Shown piece after piece: positions 54,569-63,551 of a stretch of 64,000 bases of DNA. The stretch comes from Leptolyngbya sp. NIES-3755. GTDB taxonomy: Bacteria > Cyanobacteriota > Cyanobacteriia > Leptolyngbyales > Leptolyngbyaceae. The stretch lies in assembly GCA_001548435.1 (NCBI GenBank), contig AP017308.1, positions 4,411,030-4,475,029 on the forward strand, in the 5' to 3' direction. The notes beneath the pieces were generated by a model. The model did not search any database and was not told the DNA's origin. It saw only the letters and a list, made by a program, of their open reading frames with translations. Within the stretch, counting starts at the first letter, position 1. Each line of letters starts with the position of its first letter. The translations under genes were made by a program, and so were the position numbers.

Positions 54569-55336
54569 ATGAACTTCTCTGGAATTTCCTATCAATCGCC
54601 TCTGGGTAAACTGCTACGATCGCCGTTACAGTGGTTGCCTAAAGAAATGCAAGTGACGATTTTGCAGGGCAAGCTCAAAGGCAAACGCTGGACGGTTGGA
54701 TCGAGTCAGCATGGTTGCTGGTTGGGAAGTTACGAATACGATAAGCAGCAATTGTTAGAGCAGATGATCGAAGCAGGCAGTATTGTGTTCGATTTGGGTG
54801 CTCATGTAGGATTTCACACGCTGTTAGCTTCGGTGCTCGTGGGTTCATCTGGTCGTGTCTTTGCATTTGAGCCAATGCCGAAGAACTTATACTATTTGAA
54901 ACAGCACTTAAAGATGAATCAGATTCAGAATGTCACCGTGATTGAGGCTGCCATTTCTGATAGCGATGGAGTTGCATCGTTTGATCTAGCTGCGAGTAGC
55001 TTTCATGGACATTTAGCTGCACAAGGGAACTTACAAGTCAAAACTGTCAGTCTAGATAGTTTACTGAACCAAGGCGAAATTCCTCTGCCCGATTACATCA
55101 AAATGGATGTTGAAGGTGCGGAAGTTGCTGCATTACAGGGAATGAGAACGACTTTAGAGCGAGCACATCCGACGATCGTATTAGCGACTCACGGTGATGA
55201 GATTCAGCAACAGTGCCGCGAGTTATTAATGGCGATGGGATATCAGTTTCAGGTGATTGGAGATAAACCGCTGGAGAGTGCGGATGAGCTGCTGGTTTAT
55301 CATCCCAGTCGGTTGGCTAACAGAGTGCTGCAATGA
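54569..55336 (+). CDS. FkbM-family methyltransferase 2
   Basis: A 255-residue SAM-dependent methyltransferase: IVFDLGAHVGFHTLLASVLV, VFAFEPMPKNLYYLKQHLK and DYIKMDVEGAEVAALQG are the SAM and FkbM motifs. It is adjacent to but clearly different in sequence from the first FkbM gene, so this is probably not a recent duplicate. The next gene overlaps by four bases. Confidence 0.9.
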   Translation: MNFSGISYQSPLGKLLRSPLQWLPKEMQVTILQGKLKGKRWTVGSSQHGCWLGSYEYDKQQLLEQMIEAGSIVFDLGAHVGFHTLLASVLVGSSGRVFAFEPMPKNLYYLKQHLKMNQIQNVTVIEAAISDSDGVASFDLAASSFHGHLAAQGNLQVKTVSLDSLLNQGEIPLPDYIKMDVEGAEVAALQGMRTTLERAHPTIVLATHGDEIQQQCRELLMAMGYQFQVIGDKPLESADELLVYHPSRLANRVLQ

Positions 55337-56376
55337 GAATTTTACTAACGGCTGACCCTGAGCTTCCAGTTCCACCCACCTTGTATGGAGGGATCGAGCG
55401 AATTGTTGATTTGTTGATTACGCAACTCAAACAGCGTGGACACACGGTTGGATTAGTCGCGCACCGAGATTCAAACACGCTTGCCGATCGACAATTTGCC
55501 TGGAAAGGACGACGATCTCAGGACAAATGGGATGCGATTCAAAACACTTTGCTGCTCAAATCAGCGGTTCGTGACTTTCAACCGGATCTGATTCATAGCT
55601 TTTCGCGAATTCTCTATTTACTTCCACTCCTACGATCGACGATTCCCAAAGTTATGTCGTATCAGCGCTATCCGAGTGCGCGAACCACGAGTTGGGCAGT
55701 TAAACTGGCTGGAGAATCGCTGATCTTCACAGGCTGTAGTGAGTATATTTGTCGAACAGGTCGCGTTTCTGGAGGCATCTGGCATCCGATTCACAACTGT
55801 GTAGAAATTGAGAAATATACCTTTCGTCCTACTGTGGATGAAGATGCGCCGCTTGTGTTTCTGAGTCGAATTGAACGAATAAAAGGAGCACATACTGCGA
55901 TCGAGGCGGCTCGGCGATCGCATCGTCGGTTACTGATTGCTGGAAACTACAGCACAACTGGAGAAGCAGGACAGTACTGGCGCGAAGAGATTGAGCCGCA
56001 TTTAGGTAAAAATGGGATCGAGTATGTGGGTGCAGTAAATGACCCGCAGAAAAACGAATTGCTCGGTCAGGCAGCCGCGATGATCGTCCCGATCGAGTGG
56101 GATGAGCCGTTTGGAATTGTATTTGCCGAAGCCTTAGCCTGTGGAACGCCTGTGATCTCTTGTCCACGTGGGGCACTCCCGGAGATTGTGCGTCCAGGAA
56201 TCGATGGCTTTTTGATCGATTCAGTCGAAGCGGCGTGTGATGCGATCGCACAAGTTCCAGAGCTTGATCGATCAAAGTGCCGTCAACGAGCCGAACAATC
56301 GTTTGCTGCATCTGCGATCGTCACTCAGTATGAGCAGCTTTATCAAAAACAGATTCAATTCAAGAACTTGAGATAA
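55333..56376 (+). CDS. Glycosyltransferase family 4
   Basis: A 347-residue GT-B enzyme. PPTLYGGIERIVDLLITQL is the N-terminal acceptor-side loop typical of short GT4 proteins, VFLSRIERIKGAHTAIEA starts the donor domain, and EWDEPFGIVFAEALACGTPV contains the E-x7-E donor motif. It overlaps the preceding methyltransferase by four bases and is followed by 135 bases without a gene. Confidence 0.9.
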   Translation: MRILLTADPELPVPPTLYGGIERIVDLLITQLKQRGHTVGLVAHRDSNTLADRQFAWKGRRSQDKWDAIQNTLLLKSAVRDFQPDLIHSFSRILYLLPLLRSTIPKVMSYQRYPSARTTSWAVKLAGESLIFTGCSEYICRTGRVSGGIWHPIHNCVEIEKYTFRPTVDEDAPLVFLSRIERIKGAHTAIEAARRSHRRLLIAGNYSTTGEAGQYWREEIEPHLGKNGIEYVGAVNDPQKNELLGQAAAMIVPIEWDEPFGIVFAEALACGTPVISCPRGALPEIVRPGIDGFLIDSVEAACDAIAQVPELDRSKCRQRAEQSFAASAIVTQYEQLYQKQIQFKNLR

Positions 56377-56511
56377 AAACAGCAATGCTGCGATTAGAGA
56401 TAGCGAAGACAAGTCTCATTCTGAATGAGAGCATTGAGTATAAATTTATTCCTGATCAAGTCGCATATCCGCCGTATCTATAGGTGGTGTTTTCAGTGAT
56501 GGAGATGTGCT

Positions 56512-57834
56512 TTGGCTCGTCGAGTTCTCATAGTCAGCCCTCATTTTCCGCCCTTTAATGCGCCAGATCATCAGCGGATTAGAATGTCTTTGCCGTATTT
56601 TGAGGCTTTTGGCTGGAACCCGTGGATTTTGACCGTCGAAACAGAAACGATCGCAGGGACAAAAGATCCGTGGCTGCTGAAAACAGTGCCAGAAACGATA
56701 CCCATTACGCAAACGCCAGCACTTCCGATCAAGCTCACACAACGAGTCGGACTGGGAAATATTGGATGGCGATGTTTGCCGTATTTTCTGCAAATCGGCG
56801 ATCGCTTACTCAAGGAACAGAAGTTTGACCTGATCTATTTCTCCACGACCGTATTTTTAACAATGGGACTTGCAGCCCGATGGCGACAAAGATTTGATGT
56901 TCCTTATATTCTAGATTTTCAAGATCCTTGGCGCAGTGACTATTACCAGAATGCTCGAACTGCTGAGCGTCCCGGTGGACGATTCAAATACGGATTTGCT
57001 CAAACGGTTGCGAAGACTCTAGAACCTAGAGCCATGCGCCAGGTGAGTCATGTGATTAGCGTTTCGGCTGCCTATCCTCAAACCTTGAAACAACGCTATT
57101 CATGGCTTAGAGATGACCAGTTCACCGTGCTCCCGTTTGGTGCACCAGAAGCGGATTTTGAACAATTACCGACTTTGGGAATCAAGCAGCATATCTTTGA
57201 TCCGAAAGATGGGAAACGGCATTGGGTTTATGTGGGACGCGGTGGAGCAGACATGGCATTCTCACTCCGATCGCTCTTTTCCACCATTCGACAAGAACGC
57301 GATCGCAATCCTGAAGCTTGGCAATCGATTCAACTTCACTTTGTCGGAACAAGCTACGCAACCGACGATCGGGCTGAGAAAACGATCGAGCCGATTGCTC
57401 AAGAACTGGGTATCGGTGATTTAGTTCGAGAACATACGGTACGAATTCCCTACTTTGAAGCACTCCAAACGTTAGTAGACAGCGATGCCATTGTGCTGAT
57501 TGGCTCAGATGATCCGAGCTATACCGCCTCTAAGCTTTATCCTTGCATTCTCGCTCGTAAGCCAATTCTGGCGATCTTTCACGAGGCAAGTTCCGTCGTT
57601 TCGATTCTGCGATCGACGCAAGCTGGACAAGCTGTGACCTTTAATGCTCAGACAACTTGCGAACAGTTGCAACCCTCGATCGCACAAGCACTCAATCGTT
57701 TGATCGCTTTACCTCGTTCGTTTCAGCCTGATACAGATTGGTCTGCATTTGCACCTTACACCGCTAAAGAAATGACGCGGCAACAATGCACCATCTTCGA
57801 TCGTTGTCTTCTACCTACTCCAGTGCCCTCATGA
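56512..57834 (+). CDS. Glycosyltransferase, GT4-like
   Basis: A 440-residue GT-B protein: RRVLIVSPHFPPFNAPDHQR at the N-terminus, YILDFQDPWRSDYY in the first domain, HWVYVGRGGADMAF at the start of the second. The E-x7-E donor motif is not obvious, so the subfamily is distant. The start is TTG, with GGAG eight bases before it. The polymerase gene downstream begins inside its stop codon (ATGA). Confidence 0.82.
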   Translation: MARRVLIVSPHFPPFNAPDHQRIRMSLPYFEAFGWNPWILTVETETIAGTKDPWLLKTVPETIPITQTPALPIKLTQRVGLGNIGWRCLPYFLQIGDRLLKEQKFDLIYFSTTVFLTMGLAARWRQRFDVPYILDFQDPWRSDYYQNARTAERPGGRFKYGFAQTVAKTLEPRAMRQVSHVISVSAAYPQTLKQRYSWLRDDQFTVLPFGAPEADFEQLPTLGIKQHIFDPKDGKRHWVYVGRGGADMAFSLRSLFSTIRQERDRNPEAWQSIQLHFVGTSYATDDRAEKTIEPIAQELGIGDLVREHTVRIPYFEALQTLVDSDAIVLIGSDDPSYTASKLYPCILARKPILAIFHEASSVVSILRSTQAGQAVTFNAQTTCEQLQPSIAQALNRLIALPRSFQPDTDWSAFAPYTAKEMTRQQCTIFDRCLLPTPVPS

Positions 57835-59315
57835 CTCAAGCGACTCTCGAAGCCTTTCCCGTCCAACTCTCTCGCCAACGCCACGACCAATTGATGAGTG
57901 TATTTTGGTGTGGTGCGATCGCGCTTCTACTGTATGAAATTTATGGTGTGCAGACCGGATCGATCTTGAGTCAGGCGAGTGCCATCTTGATTACGATCGT
58001 CTCATTGATCCCGTTCTACTTGTGGTGTTCGGGTCGAGTGTTAGGAATGCCAGTCTTTCCGATGTTCGCTCTGACCTTTGTTTGGACTTATGCTTTCCCA
58101 CTGATTAGCAATCACCCGGTTGTGATCACGTATGCGCCCCAGAGCCATCTATTTGCTGCTGTAACCGTTGCAGGAACACTTTTACTTGGCACTTGGGTAT
58201 GGTATCGATTTGTCACGACCGTTCCCCCACAACCGAGCTACTATCGTGCTCTGGGAGTTCGGAAAGGGGATCAGTTTTTTCTGGTTGCCCTTGCTTCTAG
58301 CGTTGTCTTTAATGTCTGTAATGCCGCAGGATGGATCACGATTACAGGTCCGTTCTTTTCGATTATTCGGAACTCAACGTTAGGACTCACTGCGCTTTCT
58401 ACCTTTGTGCTGTGTTATCGTTTCGGCACTCGATCGCTCTCTCCGCGACAAATCGCGCTCTTAATCGGGCTAATTTTGAGCTTTGCTTTGACCGATGCGT
58501 TGAGCTTTCTCTTGATTGGAACGGCTTCAATTTCCATGATCGCGATCGCAGCCTATACGATCGGACGAAAACAAGTGCCGTTAATTGCGATCGCGGTTTT
58601 CTTTGCGTTGCTGACGTTTCTGAACTATGGCAAAGCAGATATGCGAGGAAAGTACTGGTTCTCGGATATCCAGCCGAACGTGGTTCCTTGGGAATATCCA
58701 GCCTTATATGGGGAATGGATTGATTACTCTTGGAAATTTGTTCAGAAGCGGGAAAGAAAGGAAACTGAGGAAGATCGATCGTTTACAGAACGCGCCAGCG
58801 TGGTTCAAATGCTGCTTCTCGCACAAAATCTAAGTCCAGAAAAGCTGCCTTATCTCAATGGCGCAACTTACGCGATTATTCCTCAAATTCTCGTTCCTCG
58901 GATCTTTGTTGAAAATCGTATTCGGAGTCAGGAAGGAACTCACATGCTGAGCGTTCATTATGGACTACAAAACGAGGAATCAACCCAAGTCACTTCGATT
59001 TCTTGGGGATTGTTGGCAGAAGCTTATGGTAATTTTGGCTTACTCGGCTGTGCGGGACTTGGGGTTGTGTTGGGCGCATTCTACGGAAAGGCAACACAAT
59101 TAAGCATTCATGCACCACTCTTATCAATCCGATCGCTCTTTACAATCCTGTTAGTGACGTTTGCCTTTCAAACTGAGTGGACAGCGGGAACTTATCTAGC
59201 AGCATTGGCGCAAACAAGCTATCTTTTGTTGGGAATTGCGATCGTCTTTATGGAGAACTATCGCGTTCCACCTTCTGCGATCGTGGCATTCCTGGAGGAC
59301 TCAAGACTCGAATGA
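57831..59315 (+). CDS. Wzy-like oligosaccharide repeat-unit polymerase
   Basis: A 494-residue membrane protein with about ten to twelve hydrophobic segments. The soluble loop before the last membrane segments contains LNYGKADMRGKYWF, close to the K-x-x-x-R-x-x-YW pattern of oligosaccharide repeat-unit polymerases. It would join lipid-linked repeats at the periplasmic face. The ATG overlaps the previous stop; an upstream start lies in the previous gene. Presence of this gene with an ABC exporter in one locus is unusual. No Wzx flippase is visible in this window. Confidence 0.8.
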   Translation: MTQATLEAFPVQLSRQRHDQLMSVFWCGAIALLLYEIYGVQTGSILSQASAILITIVSLIPFYLWCSGRVLGMPVFPMFALTFVWTYAFPLISNHPVVITYAPQSHLFAAVTVAGTLLLGTWVWYRFVTTVPPQPSYYRALGVRKGDQFFLVALASSVVFNVCNAAGWITITGPFFSIIRNSTLGLTALSTFVLCYRFGTRSLSPRQIALLIGLILSFALTDALSFLLIGTASISMIAIAAYTIGRKQVPLIAIAVFFALLTFLNYGKADMRGKYWFSDIQPNVVPWEYPALYGEWIDYSWKFVQKRERKETEEDRSFTERASVVQMLLLAQNLSPEKLPYLNGATYAIIPQILVPRIFVENRIRSQEGTHMLSVHYGLQNEESTQVTSISWGLLAEAYGNFGLLGCAGLGVVLGAFYGKATQLSIHAPLLSIRSLFTILLVTFAFQTEWTAGTYLAALAQTSYLLLGIAIVFMENYRVPPSAIVAFLEDSRLE

Positions 59316-60478
59316 AACGCCTCGCGATTATTACTTCTCATCCCATTCAGTACTACGCTCCTTGGTTTCGGCATCTTAGTACAGTGTTTGCTGTTCGAGT
59401 GTTTTATCTATGGGATTTTGGTGTGACTGAAACGCTGGATCAAGGCTTTCAGCAAGCAATTCAGTGGGATATTCCATTGCTCTCAGGCTATGACTATGAG
59501 TTTGTGCCGAATGTCAGTTCTGATCCAGGAACCCATCATTTCTGGGGCTTACAAAATCCATCTTTACTCGCGCAAGTGAAGCAATACCAACCGGACACCG
59601 TATTGCTGATGAACTATAACCACGCCAGTTTGTATCGCTTCTTGTGGAGTTGGACAGAGACACCGCTTTTGTTTCGGGGCGACTCGCATCGACTGATCCC
59701 CACTACTGGACTGAAAGCAACTGTGAGACGACAGATCATCTCAACGATCTATCGTCGGTTTGCAGCTTGTTTGTATGTGGGGAAAGCAAACTATGAGTAC
59801 TTTCGGTTTCATCAGGTTGCTCCAGAGCGATTATTTTTTTCACCTCATGCGATCGACAACGATCGATTCATTTCACAAGCCGCTCAAAATCAAGCGATCG
59901 ATTGGAAACAGCACTTAGGGATTCCACTGGATCATTCAGTCATCTTGTTTGCCGGAAAGTTTGAACCAAAAAAACGTCCGCTCGATCTCCTCCACGCCTT
60001 TCTCAAAGCTAACCTTTCTCAAGTTGCACTCTTATTTGTGGGAGCAGGATCGCTGGAAGCTGAACTGAAAACAACTGCTGCAAATCACCCGAATATTTAC
60101 TTTGCACCGTTTCAGAATCAAAGTCAGATGCCGCGAACTTATGCGATCGCAGATGTGATGGTGTTACCGAGCTATGGTGCTTGGGAAACGTGGGGTCTTG
60201 CAGTCAATGAAGCGATGTGTCTCGAATGTCCAGTGATTGTCAGTTCTCATGTCGGCTGCGCTCAAGATTTAGTGACTCCGTTTGAAACAGGTTTGATGTT
60301 TCCGGCAGGGGATGTCCAAGCGTTGGCTGAATGTTTACGAGAAGCATTTTCGGATCACAATCGCCTTCAAACCTGGGGCAAAAATAGCAGAACTCGGATT
60401 GCTCAATATTGCTATGAAACTGCAACGACTGGCTTGCAGACTGCCATGACTACACTGCTGCCTGAAGCGCAGGAATGA
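59312..60478 (+). CDS. Glycosyltransferase family 4
   Basis: A 388-residue GT-B enzyme starting KRLAIITSHPIQYYAPWFR, a subgroup that binds a lipid-linked acceptor by this loop. VILFAGKFEPKKRPLDLLHA opens the donor domain, and GAWETWGLAVNEAMCLECPV has the E-x7-E motif. The ATG overlaps the polymerase stop; a longer in-frame start inside that gene is unlikely. Confidence 0.9.
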   Translation: MKRLAIITSHPIQYYAPWFRHLSTVFAVRVFYLWDFGVTETLDQGFQQAIQWDIPLLSGYDYEFVPNVSSDPGTHHFWGLQNPSLLAQVKQYQPDTVLLMNYNHASLYRFLWSWTETPLLFRGDSHRLIPTTGLKATVRRQIISTIYRRFAACLYVGKANYEYFRFHQVAPERLFFSPHAIDNDRFISQAAQNQAIDWKQHLGIPLDHSVILFAGKFEPKKRPLDLLHAFLKANLSQVALLFVGAGSLEAELKTTAANHPNIYFAPFQNQSQMPRTYAIADVMVLPSYGAWETWGLAVNEAMCLECPVIVSSHVGCAQDLVTPFETGLMFPAGDVQALAECLREAFSDHNRLQTWGKNSRTRIAQYCYETATTGLQTAMTTLLPEAQE

Positions 60479-60485
60479 ACTGAAG

Positions 60486-61637
60486 ATGTTACACGTCAAC
60501 ACCCGATTGCACCTGTGGATTCCTGAATTGTTTACATCCAAAGGAGGAATTCAATCTTACTCCGCTTACTTTCTCGCTGCTCTACAGCGGAGTATTCCAC
60601 CCACCCAGATAGAGGTCTTTCTCAAAAATGATGCGATCGCAAATTTACCCCTACCCTCGAACCCCCAATGGCACCAATGGCATTGTGCAGGTCACTATCC
60701 CCCTTCACTGCGAACGCTGCTATTTTCGGCTCAACTGCTGAAGTATGGCATTCAATCCCGTCCCAATTTAGTGATTACCACGCATCTGAACTTTACTCTT
60801 GCTGCTAGTGTGCTAAAGCGCCTCGCAAATGTTCCTTATTGGACAGTCGCACATGGCATCGAAGCTTGGGATATTAACAAACCCGCGCTCAGAACTGCTT
60901 TGCACCACGCCGATCGCATTCTGGCAGTGAGTCGCTACACCGGCGATCGCTTGATTCAAGAACAGGGATTAGATCCGAAAAAAGTTGTTGTCCTGCCGAA
61001 TACGTTTGATAGCGATCGCTTTCAAATCACTGAGAAACCAATTCATCTATTGAAAAAGTATCAGTTACAGCCCGATCAGCCGATCATTCTCACGGTCTGC
61101 CGATTAGCTCCTCAAGAACGCTACAAAGGGTATGACCAAGTTTTAGCAGCATTGCCTCTGATTCGTCAGGCAATTCCGCAGGTTCATTATATGATTGTCG
61201 GTCAGGGTAGCGATCGTCCGAGAATTGAACAATTAATCTCAGACCTAAATCTGCAAAACTGTGTCACGCTGGCGGGCTTCGTCCCAGATCAAGAGTTGTG
61301 TGATTACTACAATTTCTGTGATGTGTTTGCGATGCCGAGTAAGCGAGAAGGATTTGGAATTGTCTATCTAGAAGCGATGGCTTGTGGAAAACCTGTGTTG
61401 GGTGGAAATCAAGACGGCTCGATCGATGCACTTTGCCAAGGTAAATTAGGGGCATTAGTCGATCCAGAAGACATCAGCACAATTGCAACAACAATCACCC
61501 AAATCTTGCAAAAACACTATCCGAACCCGCTCCTCTATGAGCCGCATCTGCTAAGACAGCAGGTGATTGAAACATTTGGTTTCAAGAAATTTCAAGCCAC
61601 GCTGAGCGATTTAGTGATGTCTGCCGAACCGAATTGA
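60486..61637 (+). CDS. Glycosyltransferase family 4
   Basis: A 383-residue GT-B enzyme. FTSKGGIQSYSAYFLAAL is the N-terminal acceptor-side motif, ILTVCRLAPQERYKGYDQVL opens the donor domain, and SKREGFGIVYLEAMACGKPV contains E-x7-E. GSIDALCQGKLGALVDPED is the usual following loop. It lies seven bases after the previous GT4 gene. Confidence 0.9.
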   Translation: MLHVNTRLHLWIPELFTSKGGIQSYSAYFLAALQRSIPPTQIEVFLKNDAIANLPLPSNPQWHQWHCAGHYPPSLRTLLFSAQLLKYGIQSRPNLVITTHLNFTLAASVLKRLANVPYWTVAHGIEAWDINKPALRTALHHADRILAVSRYTGDRLIQEQGLDPKKVVVLPNTFDSDRFQITEKPIHLLKKYQLQPDQPIILTVCRLAPQERYKGYDQVLAALPLIRQAIPQVHYMIVGQGSDRPRIEQLISDLNLQNCVTLAGFVPDQELCDYYNFCDVFAMPSKREGFGIVYLEAMACGKPVLGGNQDGSIDALCQGKLGALVDPEDISTIATTITQILQKHYPNPLLYEPHLLRQQVIETFGFKKFQATLSDLVMSAEPN

Positions 61638-61673
61638 TTTTTGAGCTTTCATTTACTTCGTTGGTATTTTTTT

Positions 61674-63458
61674 ATGTGCGGAATTGCTGGACTGATTGTT
61701 CCAAATTACTCAGTTGACCAGATTAAACAGATGGGTCAACGAATGCAGGCTGCAATCCAACATCGCGGACCCGATGATCAGGGCATTTATCTTGCACCCA
61801 CTCAACAGACTGCACTGATTCACACCCGATTGTCGATCCTCGATTTGAGTACAGCCGGACATCAACCTATGTCAACTCCTGACGGACGCTACTGGATCAG
61901 CTTTAACGGCGAAATCTACAACTTTCGTCAACTGAAAGCAGAGCTAGAACATCAAGGCGATCGCTTTCAATCGCAAACCGATACTGAAGTACTGCTGAGA
62001 CTCTATCAACGCGATGGTGAAGCTTGCGTCAACTCTCTTAGAGGAATGTTTGCTTTTGCGATTTGGGATGAATGGGAGCAGACTTGCTTCATCGCACGTG
62101 ACCCGTTAGGCATTAAGCCTCTGTATTACTGGCAGTCTGGAAACAAACTGGTCTTTGCTTCAGAACTAAAAGCGGTACTGGCATCAGGCTTGCCTAGTCG
62201 ATCGCTCAATCCCACAGGGTTATACGGCTATCTTACGACCGGATCAGTTCCAGAACCGCATACATTACTAGAAGATATCTACTGTTTGCCTGCTGGACAC
62301 ACGTTACTCTGGCAACGGGGAGAAACGACCACAAATCACTATTGGCAAATTCAATTTGGTGCAGAGTCGATCGCGCCTGAAACTGCGATCGAGCAAGTTC
62401 GAGCCGCTTTGATCGATTCAGTCCGGCACCATTTTGTGAGTGATGTTCCGGTCGGTGTCTTTTTGAGCGGCGGCATTGATTCTACTGCGGTCGTTGCCTT
62501 GTCGCGTCAAATTCAATCTGGAGAGTTGCGAACGTACTCGATCGGTTTTGAAGAATCCGACTGGAGCGAAAGCACGATCGCTCATCAAGTTGCTCAAGAA
62601 TTTGAGACAGAACACACCGAGTGGATACTCGATGGGGCAACAGCACGATCGCTCTTACCGAAATTCTTGAGCGCGATCGATCAGCCCAGCATTGATGGCT
62701 TTAACACCTTTTGTGTGTCTCACCTCACCCAGTTGAATGGAACCAAAGTTGTTTTATCTGGACTCGGTGGAGATGAACTTTTCAATGGGTACAACTCATC
62801 TGAGAAAGTGCCTCAACTGGTCGATTTTGCCACTCGACTGCAACCGATCAAACCGCTTGTTTCAGCGATCGGTGCGGGATTAGAACAATGGACAGGTTCG
62901 GGACGCTACCGACGACTGGGCGATTTTCTACAGCGACCCGCAACCTTAGCCAATGCGTATCGTAGTTTTCGGGGAATCTTCACGCATACAGAAGCGTGTC
63001 AAATTTCTCAAAGTTACACAGGTCAGAGCATGCCGCGACGGGATGCTTCGACGGTGATTCCAGAACAGCCTTCTACGACTGATGTGATCAGTTGGTTAGA
63101 GTTGACTCAATATATGCGAAACCAACTGTTGCGCGAAAGTGATGTGATGAGCATGACTTGGGGCTTAGAGTTGCGCGTTCCTTTTGTCGATGCCACCCTG
63201 CTTGATGCGATCGCACAAATTCCAAGCGACATCCGACTGCAACCGGGTAAACAACTCCTGACGCAAGCGGTTCCAGAAGTCCCAACCTGGGTGCGCGATC
63301 GACCAAAGCAAGGATTTTATTTTCCCTTCCAAGTGTGGATGGACGGCGCTTGGAAAGATTACTTTCAGGCAGTGGATTGTCCCAAAAGCATTCCGTTAAA
63401 AAACTGGTATCGTCGCTGGAGTCTGGCAGTTTTACAGCACTGGTGGCAGCAGATTTAA
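61674..63458 (+). CDS. asnB: Asparagine synthase-type amidotransferase
   Basis: A 594-residue two-domain enzyme. The N-terminal glutaminase domain begins at the nucleophile Cys2 (MCGIAGLI) with RGPDDQG (31-37) and FNGEIYN (77-83); the synthetase domain has the PP-loop SGGIDST (265-271). It makes a carboxamide from glutamine and ATP. In the middle of a glycan locus this is more likely to amidate a sugar carboxylate than to make free asparagine, as in the amidotransferases of exosortase-linked polysaccharide operons; that is inference. The ATG is placed at MCGIAG rather than an earlier in-frame codon because the nucleophile must be residue 2. Confidence 0.92.
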   Translation: MCGIAGLIVPNYSVDQIKQMGQRMQAAIQHRGPDDQGIYLAPTQQTALIHTRLSILDLSTAGHQPMSTPDGRYWISFNGEIYNFRQLKAELEHQGDRFQSQTDTEVLLRLYQRDGEACVNSLRGMFAFAIWDEWEQTCFIARDPLGIKPLYYWQSGNKLVFASELKAVLASGLPSRSLNPTGLYGYLTTGSVPEPHTLLEDIYCLPAGHTLLWQRGETTTNHYWQIQFGAESIAPETAIEQVRAALIDSVRHHFVSDVPVGVFLSGGIDSTAVVALSRQIQSGELRTYSIGFEESDWSESTIAHQVAQEFETEHTEWILDGATARSLLPKFLSAIDQPSIDGFNTFCVSHLTQLNGTKVVLSGLGGDELFNGYNSSEKVPQLVDFATRLQPIKPLVSAIGAGLEQWTGSGRYRRLGDFLQRPATLANAYRSFRGIFTHTEACQISQSYTGQSMPRRDASTVIPEQPSTTDVISWLELTQYMRNQLLRESDVMSMTWGLELRVPFVDATLLDAIAQIPSDIRLQPGKQLLTQAVPEVPTWVRDRPKQGFYFPFQVWMDGAWKDYFQAVDCPKSIPLKNWYRRWSLAVLQHWWQQI

Positions 63459-63551
63459 ACGATCGACTCAAAATTGCAGTTCGATCTGTCCTGATTCGCG
63501 ATCGACAAATTGTACTTCTAAGTAGCCCCTTGTTTCAGAGAATGTAAGTAG

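Noticed and set aside
59177-59311. N-terminal extension of the GT4 gene after the polymerase
   Set aside because: It lies within the polymerase coding region and adds 45 residues unlike any GT4; the ATGA overlap start is better.
63335-63547. Small gene overlapping the end of the amidotransferase
   Set aside because: Most of it is out-of-frame with a highly conserved enzyme; only noise beyond the stop.
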